The notes beneath the pieces were generated by a model that was not told the DNA's origin, did no database searches, and saw only the letters and a list, made by a program, of their open reading frames with translations. The translations under genes were made by a program, and so were the position numbers. From positions 1 through 27,945 of the IMG/VR virus record IMGVR_UViG_3300048672_000292: 27,945 bases of DNA, one strand, 5' to 3'. Below are positions 1-8,046 of the stretch, in pieces. How positions within the stretch are numbered: position 1 is the stretch's first letter; the number at the start of each line of letters is the position of its first letter. This DNA is from a virus.

Positions 1-255
1 ACCGTGACAGCATCGACAGCCGCATCTTATAGCGTGAATTTTGTTAATCGTAATTCAACACCTGTAACTATTACATTCGCTATGTCAGCATCATCTGCTA
101 CACCAACAAATGCTGAATTATCAATGATTAACATGGTTATTCCCGAAAACGGAGTGATTGAGCGAACTGGGTGTATCGCCACTTCTGAAAAATTCGTTGT
201 TGTAAATTCAAGTCATGCAAATGTTAGCGCACAAATTTACGGATTCGAGGAGTAA
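1..255 (+). CDS. Partial virion-region protein, 5' end outside window
   Basis: The frame is open from base 1 and ends in TAA at 253-255. A GTG at 4-6 is in frame, but no ribosome binding site is visible, so the gene probably starts upstream. The visible 84 residues are Ser/Thr/Ala/Asn-rich with alternating hydrophobics, as in small beta-rich tail proteins. There is no recognisable catalytic motif. The next gene starts 3 bases after the stop, so both belong to one tail operon. Function is not identified; a structural role is inferred from position and composition. Confidence 0.6.
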   Translation, partial: TVTASTAASYSVNFVNRNSTPVTITFAMSASSATPTNAELSMINMVIPENGVIERTGCIATSEKFVVVNSSHANVSAQIYGFEE

Positions 256-258
256 GAA

Positions 259-1854
259 ATGGGATTTAATGTTATTGACTCAACAGCGACAAATGTAAAA
301 ATCAAAGGCGTTGCTGCGTCAGCGATTACGGCGGGTGATTTGGTCGGAAATTCAGAAATTGGAAAGGTTTTTAAAGTAAATGAAAAACTAGGCATAAGCG
401 TTACTAACAACACGGTTAATGGTGCGAGTGCAGTAGTACCTATCACATCTATTGATGCTACTACTGGTTATGATTCATCAAGTTTATATTCTATCAGTCG
501 ATTATGTGAATTAGAAAATGGGAATATCGCATTTGTTTATTCGGGCGATGGAGCAACGGAATCAACAGGATTAAATTTAAGAATACAAAATCCTTTTTTA
601 GTAAATGTGATTTCAAAAATAACATTGTCTAGCGCGGCATCGATAACAACATACAGATGTTTTAAATTAAACCCAACACAATTTGTTGTATTTTGGAATG
701 AAGCAGCTGTATTAAAGTTTGCAGTTGTTAATAATGACGGCTCGATAGCTATCAATTCGACGACAGTTTCAACTATGAGCGGATGGAATTGCTCAAGAAT
801 AGATAATGGGAAATTTGTTGTTGTTTATTACAAAGTGACATCAAATAACTGTGTATTTTCAATTTATAACGCAAGTGGAGTGCTTCAAGGCTCTGAGACG
901 ACTATTGAGGCATCTGGTTCTCCCGCAAATATCGCAATCAAATCATGCGTCAATAGCGATTTTGTTGTCAGTTATTATCGTTCTTCTGCTACAACTGCCT
1001 ACAAGTCAGCGCGATTTACATCTGCTGGTGTAATTGTAGGCTCGCTAACGACATTGGTAACAGGCGGAAGTACGTTAAGTGTTGGTGATTATAATAATGG
1101 TTTAATTGAATTATCAAATGGAAATGTTGTTGCTGTCGTTCCTGGAGCCGACGCTTATCCCGATATTCGGATTTTGAACGCATCAAATACGTTATTAACA
1201 AGTATTGATTTGGGTTCAGGTTCTATTACTGGAAATGAAGTTCATTGTTTAGTTCCTATGGATAATGGATTTGCTATTTTTGCAAGGGGTTCAACCAATG
1301 CTTATATGTGGCTATTTGATAATAATGGTTCAGCTATTTTACAAAAAACGCAAATCACAGGAGGTTTGAATGGAGATGGCACAACTAACGGCGCAATCGG
1401 CTCTGGAATAACAGCATTTGAATTAAAAGGCATTGGTTTTGTGTTGTTGAGGGTCGGATATTCTGCAACACCAACTTATGACGCTAAATTAGCCGTTGTT
1501 AATTATCAAGGTGCTGTTATAGGCAGTGTAATCAATTTAATAGTATCAGGCTCAAGCATAATAAGCGGTACGTCTGCGATTTTAACAAAAGACGGTTTAT
1601 TTATCGGAATGTTTAAATATGGAACGAGTACCTACTTATCCAATTTTTGCTACAACGTTTATCGAAGAAGCATCTTAGGTGTCGCTACTGAAGATGTATC
1701 TGAAAATCAACCGTTGAATGTACTCACAAAAGGCACTTACACAATCAACCAAAACTTTGGTATGGGCGGTAGTTTTGATAATACGATAACAGTTGTGCCT
1801 GGAACAAAAGGCACAGTCGTCGGCAATACCGCGATTCTACGGGGTACATTATGA
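259..1854 (+). CDS. Tail fibre / receptor-binding protein with predicted beta-propeller
   Basis: This is a 531-residue protein. Its N-terminal 60 residues (VAASAITAGDLVG) resemble phage fibre proteins that begin with a beta-rich module. From about residue 80 to 470 a motif recurs every 44-55 residues, with a hydrophobic strand after an N-G/D-G turn: ENGNIAFVYSGD (85-96), QFVVFWN (141-147), DNGKFVVVYY (182-191), VNSDFVVSYY (231-240), SNGNVVAVV (286-294), DNGFAIFARG (335-344), GIGFVLLRVG (391-400) and KDGLFIGMFK (444-453). This spacing suggests a 7-8-bladed propeller. The C-terminus is a short beta module. The stop overlaps the next ATG by ATGA. A role in host recognition is inferred; a structural tail-tip protein is the alternative. 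Confidence 0.6.
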   Translation: MGFNVIDSTATNVKIKGVAASAITAGDLVGNSEIGKVFKVNEKLGISVTNNTVNGASAVVPITSIDATTGYDSSSLYSISRLCELENGNIAFVYSGDGATESTGLNLRIQNPFLVNVISKITLSSAASITTYRCFKLNPTQFVVFWNEAAVLKFAVVNNDGSIAINSTTVSTMSGWNCSRIDNGKFVVVYYKVTSNNCVFSIYNASGVLQGSETTIEASGSPANIAIKSCVNSDFVVSYYRSSATTAYKSARFTSAGVIVGSLTTLVTGGSTLSVGDYNNGLIELSNGNVVAVVPGADAYPDIRILNASNTLLTSIDLGSGSITGNEVHCLVPMDNGFAIFARGSTNAYMWLFDNNGSAILQKTQITGGLNGDGTTNGAIGSGITAFELKGIGFVLLRVGYSATPTYDAKLAVVNYQGAVIGSVINLIVSGSSIISGTSAILTKDGLFIGMFKYGTSTYLSNFCYNVYRRSILGVATEDVSENQPLNVLTKGTYTINQNFGMGGSFDNTITVVPGTKGTVVGNTAILRGTL

Positions 1855-2210
1855 AGTTAATGAACGGAACGGATTTAATTACTGAATCACCTGTCATAGA
1901 ATGGAATGAGCGCGAACAAGGCTGGCAAGCTGGAAATACGGTTTATGTTGATACCCAACGAAGTTATACCGTTGTTCAGAATATGCCCAATTCGATTTCA
2001 ATGCGCCAAGCGCGATTGCAATTATTAGCGATGAATTTGCTCGATGCTGTTAATACTCAAATTTCAACGATGCCTACCGCTGCACAGATTGAGTGGGAAT
2101 ACGCAACAGAAGTAAAGCGTGATAATCCGTTAGTTTTAGCGTTGCAAACTGCACTATCAATGACAGATTCAGATATGGATTTGTTTTTTAGTGATGCGAT
2201 TCAATTATGA
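1851..2210 (+). CDS. XkdW-like small tail-region protein
   Basis: This 119-residue protein has the layout of a common phage tail-gene neighbour. A variable N-terminus is followed by an SMRQARLQLL helix, a mid segment with IEWEYATEV-R-NPLV, and a C-terminal LSMTDSDMDLFFSDA segment. From memory this matches the XkdW-type family found near fibre genes in Bacillus and proteobacterial phages; its molecular role is unknown. It is coupled to the fibre gene by ATGA at 1851-1854 and to the next gene by a second ATGA overlap. A fibre-assembly helper role is possible but not shown. Confidence 0.55.
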   Translation: MKLMNGTDLITESPVIEWNEREQGWQAGNTVYVDTQRSYTVVQNMPNSISMRQARLQLLAMNLLDAVNTQISTMPTAAQIEWEYATEVKRDNPLVLALQTALSMTDSDMDLFFSDAIQL

Positions 2211-2548
2211 AATTCTGGCTTAATCTTTTAGTCAGCATTGACCAGTTTTTTAACACGGTAGCTGGCGGGAATCCTGACGTAACCGTGAGTTCTCATTGCT
2301 ATACAATGACGTATGTGTCAAAAGATTACCGTTGGTTGAAATTACGAAATATCATTGATTATACGTTTAAACCAATTGAAAAACAGCATTGTTATCTAGC
2401 ATGGCGAAACGATGAAGATGAAGATGAAACTGAAAACTTAATTAGAACAAGTATTGTTGCAATTGTCGGTTGTGCAATACTTTTTATTCCAATCCGACTA
2501 CTTTCACTTTTTGGAGTTAAAAATGGCACTCAATACCCAACTCGCTGA
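2207..2548 (+). CDS. Small phage protein with GG-PD-T signature and C-terminal membrane segment
   Basis: This 113-residue protein starts in an ATGA overlap with the preceding gene. The N-terminal half carries a signature (SIDQFFNTVAGGNPDVTVSS) that I recall from widespread, functionally unassigned phage proteins near tail or lysis genes. A KQHCYLAW segment and an acidic patch (EDEDETE) follow. A hydrophobic stretch near residues 83-102 (IVAIVGCAILFIPIRLL) could cross the membrane. Its 3' end overlaps the start of the next gene by 26 bases. Function is unknown; a membrane-linked late role is only inferred. Confidence 0.55.
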   Translation: MKFWLNLLVSIDQFFNTVAGGNPDVTVSSHCYTMTYVSKDYRWLKLRNIIDYTFKPIEKQHCYLAWRNDEDEDETENLIRTSIVAIVGCAILFIPIRLLSLFGVKNGTQYPTR

Positions 2549-2933
2549 CGCAACCGTTAATGCACAAGCTAATACTTTTGCAGCGTTATGTAATAGCGGA
2601 ACAATTAAATTTTATGATGGTACGCAACCAGCTACAGCCGATACCGCAATTAGCTCACAAACATTAGGTGTAACTCTCACTTTCGGAGCAACTGCATTCG
2701 GTTCACCCGTATCAGGGTTATTAACTGCTAATGCGATTACAAGCGGAGTTGCTGTAGCGACAATTACCCCTACATGGGCTAGGGTATTTAAGTCTGACGG
2801 TACTACTGTGGTTGGTGACTTTTCAGCAGGTGTATCGGGTGCAAATGCTACTATCGGTGCATTTACAAGTGGCACAACTGTTAGCTGTTCGTCATTTACA
2901 CACGAAGTTTATAACTCATATTCTGGTGTATAA
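2523..2933 (+). CDS. Small virion protein, YDGTQPATAD family
   Basis: The start at 2523 is preferred over an upstream in-frame ATG at 2454 because GGAG lies about 8 bases before it and the protein then opens as MALNTQLADATVNAQ, typical of this family. The 136 residues include IKFYDGTQPATAD and a C-terminal FTSGTTVSCSSFTHEVY. From memory these occur in short beta-rich proteins encoded among tail genes of many proteobacterial phages. A virion structural role is inferred. There is no signal peptide or membrane segment. Confidence 0.65.
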   Translation: MALNTQLADATVNAQANTFAALCNSGTIKFYDGTQPATADTAISSQTLGVTLTFGATAFGSPVSGLLTANAITSGVAVATITPTWARVFKSDGTTVVGDFSAGVSGANATIGAFTSGTTVSCSSFTHEVYNSYSGV

Positions 2934-2935
2934 TT

Positions 2936-3343
2936 ATGCTATTAGCTGAAATCCAAAAAATAGGGCTAACGGATGATGCTGAGATTGTGGCGTATTTTAA
3001 TACTCCTTCAATTCCTGCTAAAGGTTCAATTGAAACCAAGTTAATCAAGCAGTATTTGATTCTACGCGATTTGCGTGTTGCGATTGCAAACAGTCAGTCA
3101 TTACCTTGTCAACAAGTGATGTTGGCATTATCAGACTTTGAAACATTCGACTGCTCTAATCCACTGATTCTCGCAAAATTAACTCAAGTATTAGATACGT
3201 TAATCGCTGACACACTTGTTCCTGCTTTCACGATTGACGATAAGAATTACATCTTATCGTTAGCTGATAAACTGATTACACCTGCGGAATCATTGGGATT
3301 GATTGTAAATTTTGAAACTGTTGCGCAAGCATTGAGAGGTTAA
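2936..3343 (+). CDS. Conserved phage hypothetical protein of tail operon
   Basis: This 135-residue, largely helical protein opens MLLAEIQKIGLTDDAEIVAYFN. It has no cysteine pair, nucleotide-binding motif or membrane segment that would suggest a job. The DAEI-AYFNTPSIPAKG region looks like phage proteins encoded beside short tail proteins, but I cannot name the family. It begins 2 bases after the previous stop and ends 1 base before the next start, so it is co-translated with structural genes. A tail assembly role is a guess. Confidence 0.55.
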   Translation: MLLAEIQKIGLTDDAEIVAYFNTPSIPAKGSIETKLIKQYLILRDLRVAIANSQSLPCQQVMLALSDFETFDCSNPLILAKLTQVLDTLIADTLVPAFTIDDKNYILSLADKLITPAESLGLIVNFETVAQALRG

Positions 3344-3344
3344 T

Positions 3345-3800
3345 ATGAGTACGTCAAAACTAATACAAGGGGCAAAAACCACCTTAACCTCAACAGGGTT
3401 CGCAACACTTGCTTCAGCGACTTATGTTGCTACATCTGCCTACAACTGTGCAACAAATCAACCGTTAGACGTAGCTATTGAAGTTGAATGTGCAACAACG
3501 AATACACCAGCAGGAAATAAACAAGTCGTTGTATTCGCTAAATCGTCATTAGATGGTGGTACAACATGGTCGAGTGGTGTTGAATCGGGTACATCGACAA
3601 CTGACGAACCTAACTTACGTTTCTTAGGTACTATTCCAATGAATAGTGTAACAACAACCCAACGTGGTGTATTTAGCTTGTTTTCAGCATTCGGGTTTAT
3701 CCCATCACAGTTCAAATTAGTCTTAAAGAATGATTTAGGTGTCGCATTAACAAGCGGTACTATTTCAACTGCTGAAATCACTGGGCAGTCGGTAGCATAA
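3345..3800 (+). CDS. Small virion protein, beta-rich
   Basis: This 151-residue protein is Thr/Ser/Val-rich. The features SAYNCATNQPLDV, GNKQVVVFAKSSLDGG and a C-terminal GTISTAEITGQSVA recall, from memory, a family of short proteins found beside LamG-type and fibre genes in Acinetobacter- and Moraxella-type phages. The pattern of alternating polar and hydrophobic residues implies an all-beta fold. No enzyme motif is visible. It lies tightly between the preceding small gene and the large LamG-like gene, so a tail or fibre component is the best inference. Confidence 0.6.
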   Translation: MSTSKLIQGAKTTLTSTGFATLASATYVATSAYNCATNQPLDVAIEVECATTNTPAGNKQVVVFAKSSLDGGTTWSSGVESGTSTTDEPNLRFLGTIPMNSVTTTQRGVFSLFSAFGFIPSQFKLVLKNDLGVALTSGTISTAEITGQSVA

Positions 3801-3801
3801 C

Positions 3802-5472
3802 GTGTCAGAGTTAATTCTGAAAAAAGTTAGGATTGCTCAGCCACAACAAGCGGTTGGGATTGATAGAAGTACACTACTTGGAAAGACTGTTACGCATTGT
3901 TTTAATTTTGCTGAAAATCGGGAATTAGTAACTGGTGCAAAAATTACTAAGGGTGTCGCCGCATCGGTTGGGTGCAGTTCAAAAGCTGGTAAATCGTTAA
4001 AGTCAGATGGGTCTGGTGCTTGTGCATCCGTAGATATTGACTTATCGGGCTACAATAAAATCTCGATTAGTGGCTTCTACAAGCCACCGTCATCCCCTAC
4101 TACAGACGCTAGACTTATTGAATACGGCGTTTCTACTAGCGGAAACAGTGCAATGCACGGGTTCACGATAGACCAGGACTATTGGCAAGCAAAACCATCA
4201 ATAGCAGTTGGTGTATGGGATGGTAACTCAACTGTATATAACTACATTCCCAGACCTTATGCGGCTAATGAATGGTTACACTTCTGCTTCACAATAGATA
4301 GAAGCTCTAAAGTTATAAAGTTTTATATCAACGGTAAAGAGGTATTGAGTACAAACGCGACTAACAATTCTCTAAGTGGTAATTTCTCAAAAGAAACGTT
4401 ATATTTCTTTTCAATAGCGGGTTCTAGTTATTTTGGAAAAGGTGAGTTATCAAATGTAGTTCTTCGCGGCGGTTATATTATGTCAGCCGCAGAAACCTTT
4501 GCTGAATTTAGTAACCCTTGGCAAATCTTTGCCCCCGAAAGAAGGGTTATTAGTTTTGATTCTGTTGTTGTGGGAGGTGGAGTCAATTGTTATATTTCAG
4601 CAAGCCAGATTCAAGCTATTTTAGCAGCAAATTCTCGTTCATTAGCTTCAACTGGTAATTCTAAACAAGTTCAATCTGAAGTGACCGCTTTGTCACGGCT
4701 GCTCAACAGTAATGTGCAAACTAACGAAGTACAAACAGAATCTTTATCATTAAGTAGGAACGTATTAAGTTCTGTTATAGAAAAACAAGTTGAATCCACA
4801 GTATCTGTTCTAAATAGAACAGTCATATCGTCTATATCAAGCAAGCAAACTGAATCTGATTTAGTGTTGTTAAATCGAAGTTTATCGTCATCCGTTAGTA
4901 TTAAACAGGTTGAATCGTCATTAAGTATATTTTCACTCACATTAGACACTGTTTTTAGCTCACAAACAAAACAAGCACAACAACAACAATCTGCGTTTAA
5001 TAGAGGTGTCAATACTCTCGGTTCAAGTAAGCAAACACAGTCAAGTGTGATAGTGAATGAGCGTAGTTTGTCTAGTAGTTTAGTCACAAAGCAGTTACAG
5101 AAATCAACACTTATTACGTCATTAGCTATAAATAGTATTGTTGGTATCAGTGAAGTTCAAAAAGATAACCTCGCTTTATCGACATCGTTAGATGTTCTAG
5201 TTAGTATCCAACAGAAACAAACACAGTCTGGTTTGTCGAGTTATTCGTTAGTAATTACATTGAACACTGTGTCTAAACAATCTCAATCCACTGTAGTTGC
5301 AACAAACAGGTATTTGACTAGCGGTGTAGCGACATCTCAAGTAACTAAATCAAGAGGGATGTTCGGTGAAGTTATTGCATTCTTTGAACCGTCATCATTA
5401 AGACGTTATATTGTCCCGTTTTATAACCGTGAATATAACATTGAATTTCAAAATAGAAGGTATTTAGTATGA
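3802..5472 (+). CDS. LamG-like tail protein with 20-residue tandem repeats
   Basis: This protein has 556 residues and starts at GTG 3802; no in-frame ATG lies close by. Residues about 35-235 look like a concanavalin/LamG-type jelly-roll (ISISGFYKPP, EWLHFCFTIDRSSKVIKFYINGKEV, SNVVLRGGYIMSAAE), a fold often used for carbohydrate binding on fibres. Residues about 286-517 are about 11-12 degenerate repeats with a 20-residue period: S-K-Q-x-[EQ]-S, then L-x-R-x-L-x-S-x-V. Conserved Arg residues fall at 299, 319, 339 and 359; two units are 22 residues long. The C-terminus is aromatic and basic (RRYIVPFYNREYN). The start follows the previous stop directly and the end overlaps the next gene by ATGA. 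A fibre or tail-surface role is inferred; the repeats may form a fibrous stalk. Confidence 0.65.
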   Translation: MSELILKKVRIAQPQQAVGIDRSTLLGKTVTHCFNFAENRELVTGAKITKGVAASVGCSSKAGKSLKSDGSGACASVDIDLSGYNKISISGFYKPPSSPTTDARLIEYGVSTSGNSAMHGFTIDQDYWQAKPSIAVGVWDGNSTVYNYIPRPYAANEWLHFCFTIDRSSKVIKFYINGKEVLSTNATNNSLSGNFSKETLYFFSIAGSSYFGKGELSNVVLRGGYIMSAAETFAEFSNPWQIFAPERRVISFDSVVVGGGVNCYISASQIQAILAANSRSLASTGNSKQVQSEVTALSRLLNSNVQTNEVQTESLSLSRNVLSSVIEKQVESTVSVLNRTVISSISSKQTESDLVLLNRSLSSSVSIKQVESSLSIFSLTLDTVFSSQTKQAQQQQSAFNRGVNTLGSSKQTQSSVIVNERSLSSSLVTKQLQKSTLITSLAINSIVGISEVQKDNLALSTSLDVLVSIQQKQTQSGLSSYSLVITLNTVSKQSQSTVVATNRYLTSGVATSQVTKSRGMFGEVIAFFEPSSLRRYIVPFYNREYNIEFQNRRYLV

Positions 5473-5756
5473 GTTTTTGGACAAAAGAAGGTGATAAGAT
5501 AGTTGGGACAAAATCATCAAAAGCAACATTAGACTTCCCGATTGATTTTACGAATTGGTTAGATACCGATACATACTCATCACACACGATTACGAATACA
5601 GGTAACATAAACATTGTGTCAAGTACCGTAATAGGCTCAATGATTGTTCCACTTATTGGTGGAGGATTTATCAACGAACTCGCTAAATTTACTATTCGTA
5701 TTGTGTCTACAGGCGGAAGAATTGATGAATTTTCATTTTATCTACGAATAACGTAG
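5469..5756 (+). CDS. Fibre/tail-adaptor-like small protein
   Basis: This 95-residue protein begins in an ATGA overlap with the LamG-like gene. The order MSFWTKEGD, then DFPIDFTNWLDTDTY, then a C-terminal GGRIDEFSFYLRI matches, from memory, a short Ig-like beta family often annotated as phage fibre-tail adaptor protein. It is the last + strand gene before the convergent terminator. Its place right after a fibre-like gene supports a connecting role; this is inference. Confidence 0.6.
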   Translation: MSFWTKEGDKIVGTKSSKATLDFPIDFTNWLDTDTYSSHTITNTGNINIVSSTVIGSMIVPLIGGGFINELAKFTIRIVSTGGRIDEFSFYLRIT

Positions 5757-5777
5757 AATTCTTCTACCTTACTTACT

Positions 5778-5804
5778 AAAAAGGAGCTTTAAAAGCTCCT
5801 TTTT
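5778..5804. terminator. Bidirectional intrinsic terminator between converging operons
   Basis: A 12-base-pair inverted repeat (AAAAAGGAGCTT, 5778-5789; AAGCTCCTTTTT, 5793-5804) has a 3-base loop. T runs flank it on both strands. It lies between the + strand tail operon (stop 5756) and the - strand lysozyme (stop at 5808), so it should stop transcription from both sides. Confidence 0.85.
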
Positions 5805-5807
5805 TAT

Positions 5808-6287
5808 TTATACTGACTTGCCCGTTTTCATTACTTCTGCCAGTCGAACTGCCCTGCCTTTTACTTGTCTAGCCCATCGTGAATGTAACATTTCTTTCGA
5901 TGCTAATGTTGTTCTACCTTGTGCTACATAGTTAAGCGTTTTGTCAAAGTCAGTTAATCCACCTAATCCTAAATTATAACCCATATCCATCATTACCGAT
6001 GCACGTTGATTAGACAACCCATTAAACCACCCAAACTTTGCTTCTAAGCCTTCTTTTACACTTAGACATACATTCGTAGCTAGTTGTCTTGCACGAAGCT
6101 CTGAGATACCATTACGTTTAAATTTAGATATTTCTTTCTTATCTAAGTGAAGTTGATTGTAAGTTAAGTTATAACCATAACCTATTGCTAACGTACCGTG
6201 TGAATCTCTGTGTGCTTTATGCGAAAAACCTTCATGTGCGATAGCACTATTTACACACATTGATAATAATATAGCTGAACTTATCAT
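5808..6287 (-). CDS. GH24 lysozyme with N-terminal signal, altered triad
   Basis: This 159-residue T4-type lysozyme would cleave the glycan backbone of peptidoglycan. The first 17 residues (ISSAILLSMCVNSAIA) are hydrophobic and end at a plausible signal peptidase site, so export or signal-arrest-release is likely, although the usual positive charges are missing. Catalytic Glu19 lies in HEGF and Asp28 follows at the T4 E11-to-D20 spacing. The residue in the T4 Thr26 position is Ala34 (GTLAIGYG), so the E-8-D/C-5-T triad lacks its Thr; Thr32 is close by. AAGGTC precedes the ATG. It is clearly paralogous to the lysozyme at 10727-11194 (shared GYNL, WF-GL, KTG). Activity is uncertain. Confidence 0.85.
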   Translation of the reverse strand: MISSAILLSMCVNSAIAHEGFSHKAHRDSHGTLAIGYGYNLTYNQLHLDKKEISKFKRNGISELRARQLATNVCLSVKEGLEAKFGWFNGLSNQRASVMMDMGYNLGLGGLTDFDKTLNYVAQGRTTLASKEMLHSRWARQVKGRAVRLAEVMKTGKSV

Positions 6288-6314
6288 ATTAAATGACCTT
6301 ATTGTTGTAGAGTT

Positions 6315-6434
6315 CTACAATAGAACTAAAACTAAACTCACCCAAGATGATGCTGCGACACCATCGAAAATGTGACTAATAAAACAGGGTTTCTTCTTTA
6401 CGCTGAATTCAGCATATAAATCTTCGTATTGCAT
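6315..6434 (-). CDS. Possible 39-residue membrane peptide upstream of lysozyme
   Basis: This small ORF has an ATG at 6432-6434 and a GAGAG-type ribosome binding site 6 bases upstream. The N-terminal half is charged (VKKKPC) and the C-terminal half is hydrophobic (VAASSWVSLVLVLL). It ends 27 bases before the signal-peptide lysozyme, so a lysis-related membrane role is conceivable but only from position. The evidence is a start site plus composition; it could be a chance frame. Confidence 0.35.
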   Translation of the reverse strand: MQYEDLYAEFSVKKKPCFISHIFDGVAASSWVSLVLVLL

Positions 6435-6489
6435 AATTGCTCTCGTTACTAAGGAAGGTGTATTTTACTACATCTTCCTTAAATTTACC

Positions 6490-7167
6490 TTAATTTAATG
6501 TGTCTTGAATTCGCTTCGTAGCTATTTCAAAATAACCTTCATCTAACTCACATCCAATGAAGCGTCTATTAGTATTTAAACAAGCTATTCCAGTTGAACC
6601 ACTACCCATGAAAGGGTCTAAGATAATATCATTTTCATTGCTAGAGTTTTTAATATAAAATTCCATCAAATCAACTGGTTTTTCAGTTGGATGTACTTTA
6701 TTACCTAAGATATTATTAAATTGATGGACGGTTTTACTCCCGCCAATATCGTTAATCCACTTAGCTTTACCTTTTCTAGCAAAAATAATGTATTCACAAT
6801 TCTTCATGTAATACTGTGACGGAGTGTTGTTATTCTTCTGCCACACTAGGAGGTTATGAATTTGAAATCCAGATGTAACTACTGCTTGTTGTAATTCAAA
6901 TAGATTTGAAAAATTAACCATAAAGTAAGCATGAGAACCTTCTTTAAGAACACGATAGCATTCAGGCAACCACTCATTAAATTTAGGAACAGTTTTCATT
7001 AACTCTCGATTACCGCTTAACATCCCTTTAGGTCTAGTTGAGTTTTTACCGTTACTATCTCCTCCAGTGATAATTTTATACGGAGGGTCTGTCACTATTA
7101 AGTCTACCGAATCATTCTCCAATTTTTTCATAAATTCAATACATTCAGCATTTTCTAATCTAATCAT
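6490..7167 (-). CDS. DNA N4/N6 amino-methyltransferase, beta class
   Basis: This 225-residue enzyme would transfer a methyl group from S-adenosylmethionine to adenine N6 or cytosine N4. Motif IV DPPY is at residues 27-30 and motif I DPFMGSG at 184-190. That order is typical of the beta class, and HPTEKP (159-164) is the usual conserved element between them. AGGAGAAG precedes the ATG. No partner restriction enzyme is seen, so an orphan phage methylase that protects against host restriction or marks phage DNA is most likely. It follows the Rha gene after a terminator, so it may need read-through or its own promoter. Confidence 0.92.
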   Translation of the reverse strand: MIRLENAECIEFMKKLENDSVDLIVTDPPYKIITGGDSNGKNSTRPKGMLSGNRELMKTVPKFNEWLPECYRVLKEGSHAYFMVNFSNLFELQQAVVTSGFQIHNLLVWQKNNNTPSQYYMKNCEYIIFARKGKAKWINDIGGSKTVHQFNNILGNKVHPTEKPVDLMEFYIKNSSNENDIILDPFMGSGSTGIACLNTNRRFIGCELDEGYFEIATKRIQDTLN

Positions 7168-7189
7168 TTTTACTTCTCCTAGTTATTTA

Positions 7190-7218
7190 AAAAACCGCTA
7201 CCTACTTCAGATAGCGGT
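7190..7218 (-). terminator. Intrinsic terminator after rha
   Basis: On the - strand a 7-base-pair stem (ACCGCTA 7200-7194 on one side, TAGCGGT 7218-7212 on the other) encloses an 11-base loop. It is followed by six T residues. It lies just downstream of the rha stop codon (7232) and upstream of the methyltransferase start. Confidence 0.8.
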
Positions 7219-7231
7219 AGATTGTGTTTGG

Positions 7232-7924
7232 TTATTTTAAAACCAACTCCATCTTATCATCATGTGATTCAGGTTTCAAGTCATCAAAATCATAATCAGG
7301 ATAAGCGATTTGAAATGCTTTGATTGGGTAAAGATGTTGAAACTCATATCTTGGACTAGGGACTTTCTTAACTTCAAATCCTAATCCTAATGTAACTGCT
7401 TTAAGTGTCTGCCATTTGAACACAGTTTCTCTAACACCTAAGAACTTAGCAGCTCTAAGAATTGAGCAATAGCCAAATTCATTATCAATCACAGTGGTAA
7501 GAATTGCGACCTTAGCTTCAGCTTTAGCTTGATTTTCTAAAGCAAGTTGTTTAGCTTGTTCAGATTCAATCAACGCTTGTAATGCTTCAATATATGTTGT
7601 TGGTAATTGTGGCTTTTGTTGTTCTTCAAGTTCAATCATTTTATCATAAACAGCCGCTTGAACTTTGTAACTTTCAGACATTACCATTAAATTAGATTCC
7701 CTTTTCGGGAGAGCGTAGCAAGGTCTAGTAGTCCCATCTTTGCCAATATAACTGTGCGAAAAATTCCGCGCAGCTTCTTCTCCTAATACTTTCAACATTT
7801 TAGCCATAAAATCATTATGTCTTATTTGTTTGCGACCTTCTTCAATTCTTACAGAATTTATTAAATTAACTAACTCTAAAGAAGTCATTGTTTGTACATT
7901 TTGAAACTCTACTAAATTACTCAT
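7232..7924 (-). CDS. rha: Rha-family phage regulatory protein
   Basis: This 230-residue protein has an N-terminal Rha domain (residues about 8-100: MTSLELVNLINSVR, HNDFMAKMLKVLGE, and SESYKVQAAVYDKMIELE at its end). An Ala/Glu/Gln-rich helical linker spans about 105-140. A C-terminal domain (about 150-225: SILRAAKFLGVRETVFKW) has a helix-turn-helix-like look. Rha proteins are phage regulators known from lambdoid phages, and antirepressor-type proteins share this two-part layout. GGAGAAAAG precedes the ATG. A good promoter and a strongly structured leader lie upstream and a terminator lies downstream, so this is a one-gene transcription unit. Its targets are unknown. Confidence 0.82.
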   Translation of the reverse strand: MSNLVEFQNVQTMTSLELVNLINSVRIEEGRKQIRHNDFMAKMLKVLGEEAARNFSHSYIGKDGTTRPCYALPKRESNLMVMSESYKVQAAVYDKMIELEEQQKPQLPTTYIEALQALIESEQAKQLALENQAKAEAKVAILTTVIDNEFGYCSILRAAKFLGVRETVFKWQTLKAVTLGLGFEVKKVPSPRYEFQHLYPIKAFQIAYPDYDFDDLKPESHDDKMELVLK

Positions 7925-7947
7925 GTGTCTTTTCTCCAGACAAAAAT

Positions 7948-8040
7948 AAAACCACTACCACTGCATCACTTCGCCAAAAGTAAAACCAATTATTAAATTA
8001 GTTATGATGAGTATTAGTGGTTTTAGGTTTTACAATTGGC
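7948..8040 (-). promoter_or_regulatory. Structured leader RNA of rha with mutually exclusive stems
   Basis: On the - strand, GCCAA-TT-GTAAAACC (8040-8026) pairs with GGTTTTAC-TT-TTGGC (7987-7973): 13 pairs interrupted by a TT/TT internal loop. Inside the loop, AAACCACTA (8023-8015) can pair with TAGTGGTTT (7956-7948), which lies just before the rha ribosome binding site and is followed by TATTTTTG. The two stems cross, giving a pseudoknot or alternative folds; the second resembles a long-loop terminator. The first stem begins where transcription from the 8047-8075 promoter should start. This would suit attenuation or translational control of rha; the mechanism is inference. Confidence 0.55.
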
Positions 8041-8046
8041 ATAGTT

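Noticed and set aside
6451-6480. Intrinsic terminator after the methyltransferase
   Set aside because: A 10-base inverted repeat (AAGGAAGGTG/CATCTTCCTT, one wobble) is present, but neither strand has a T tail next to it.
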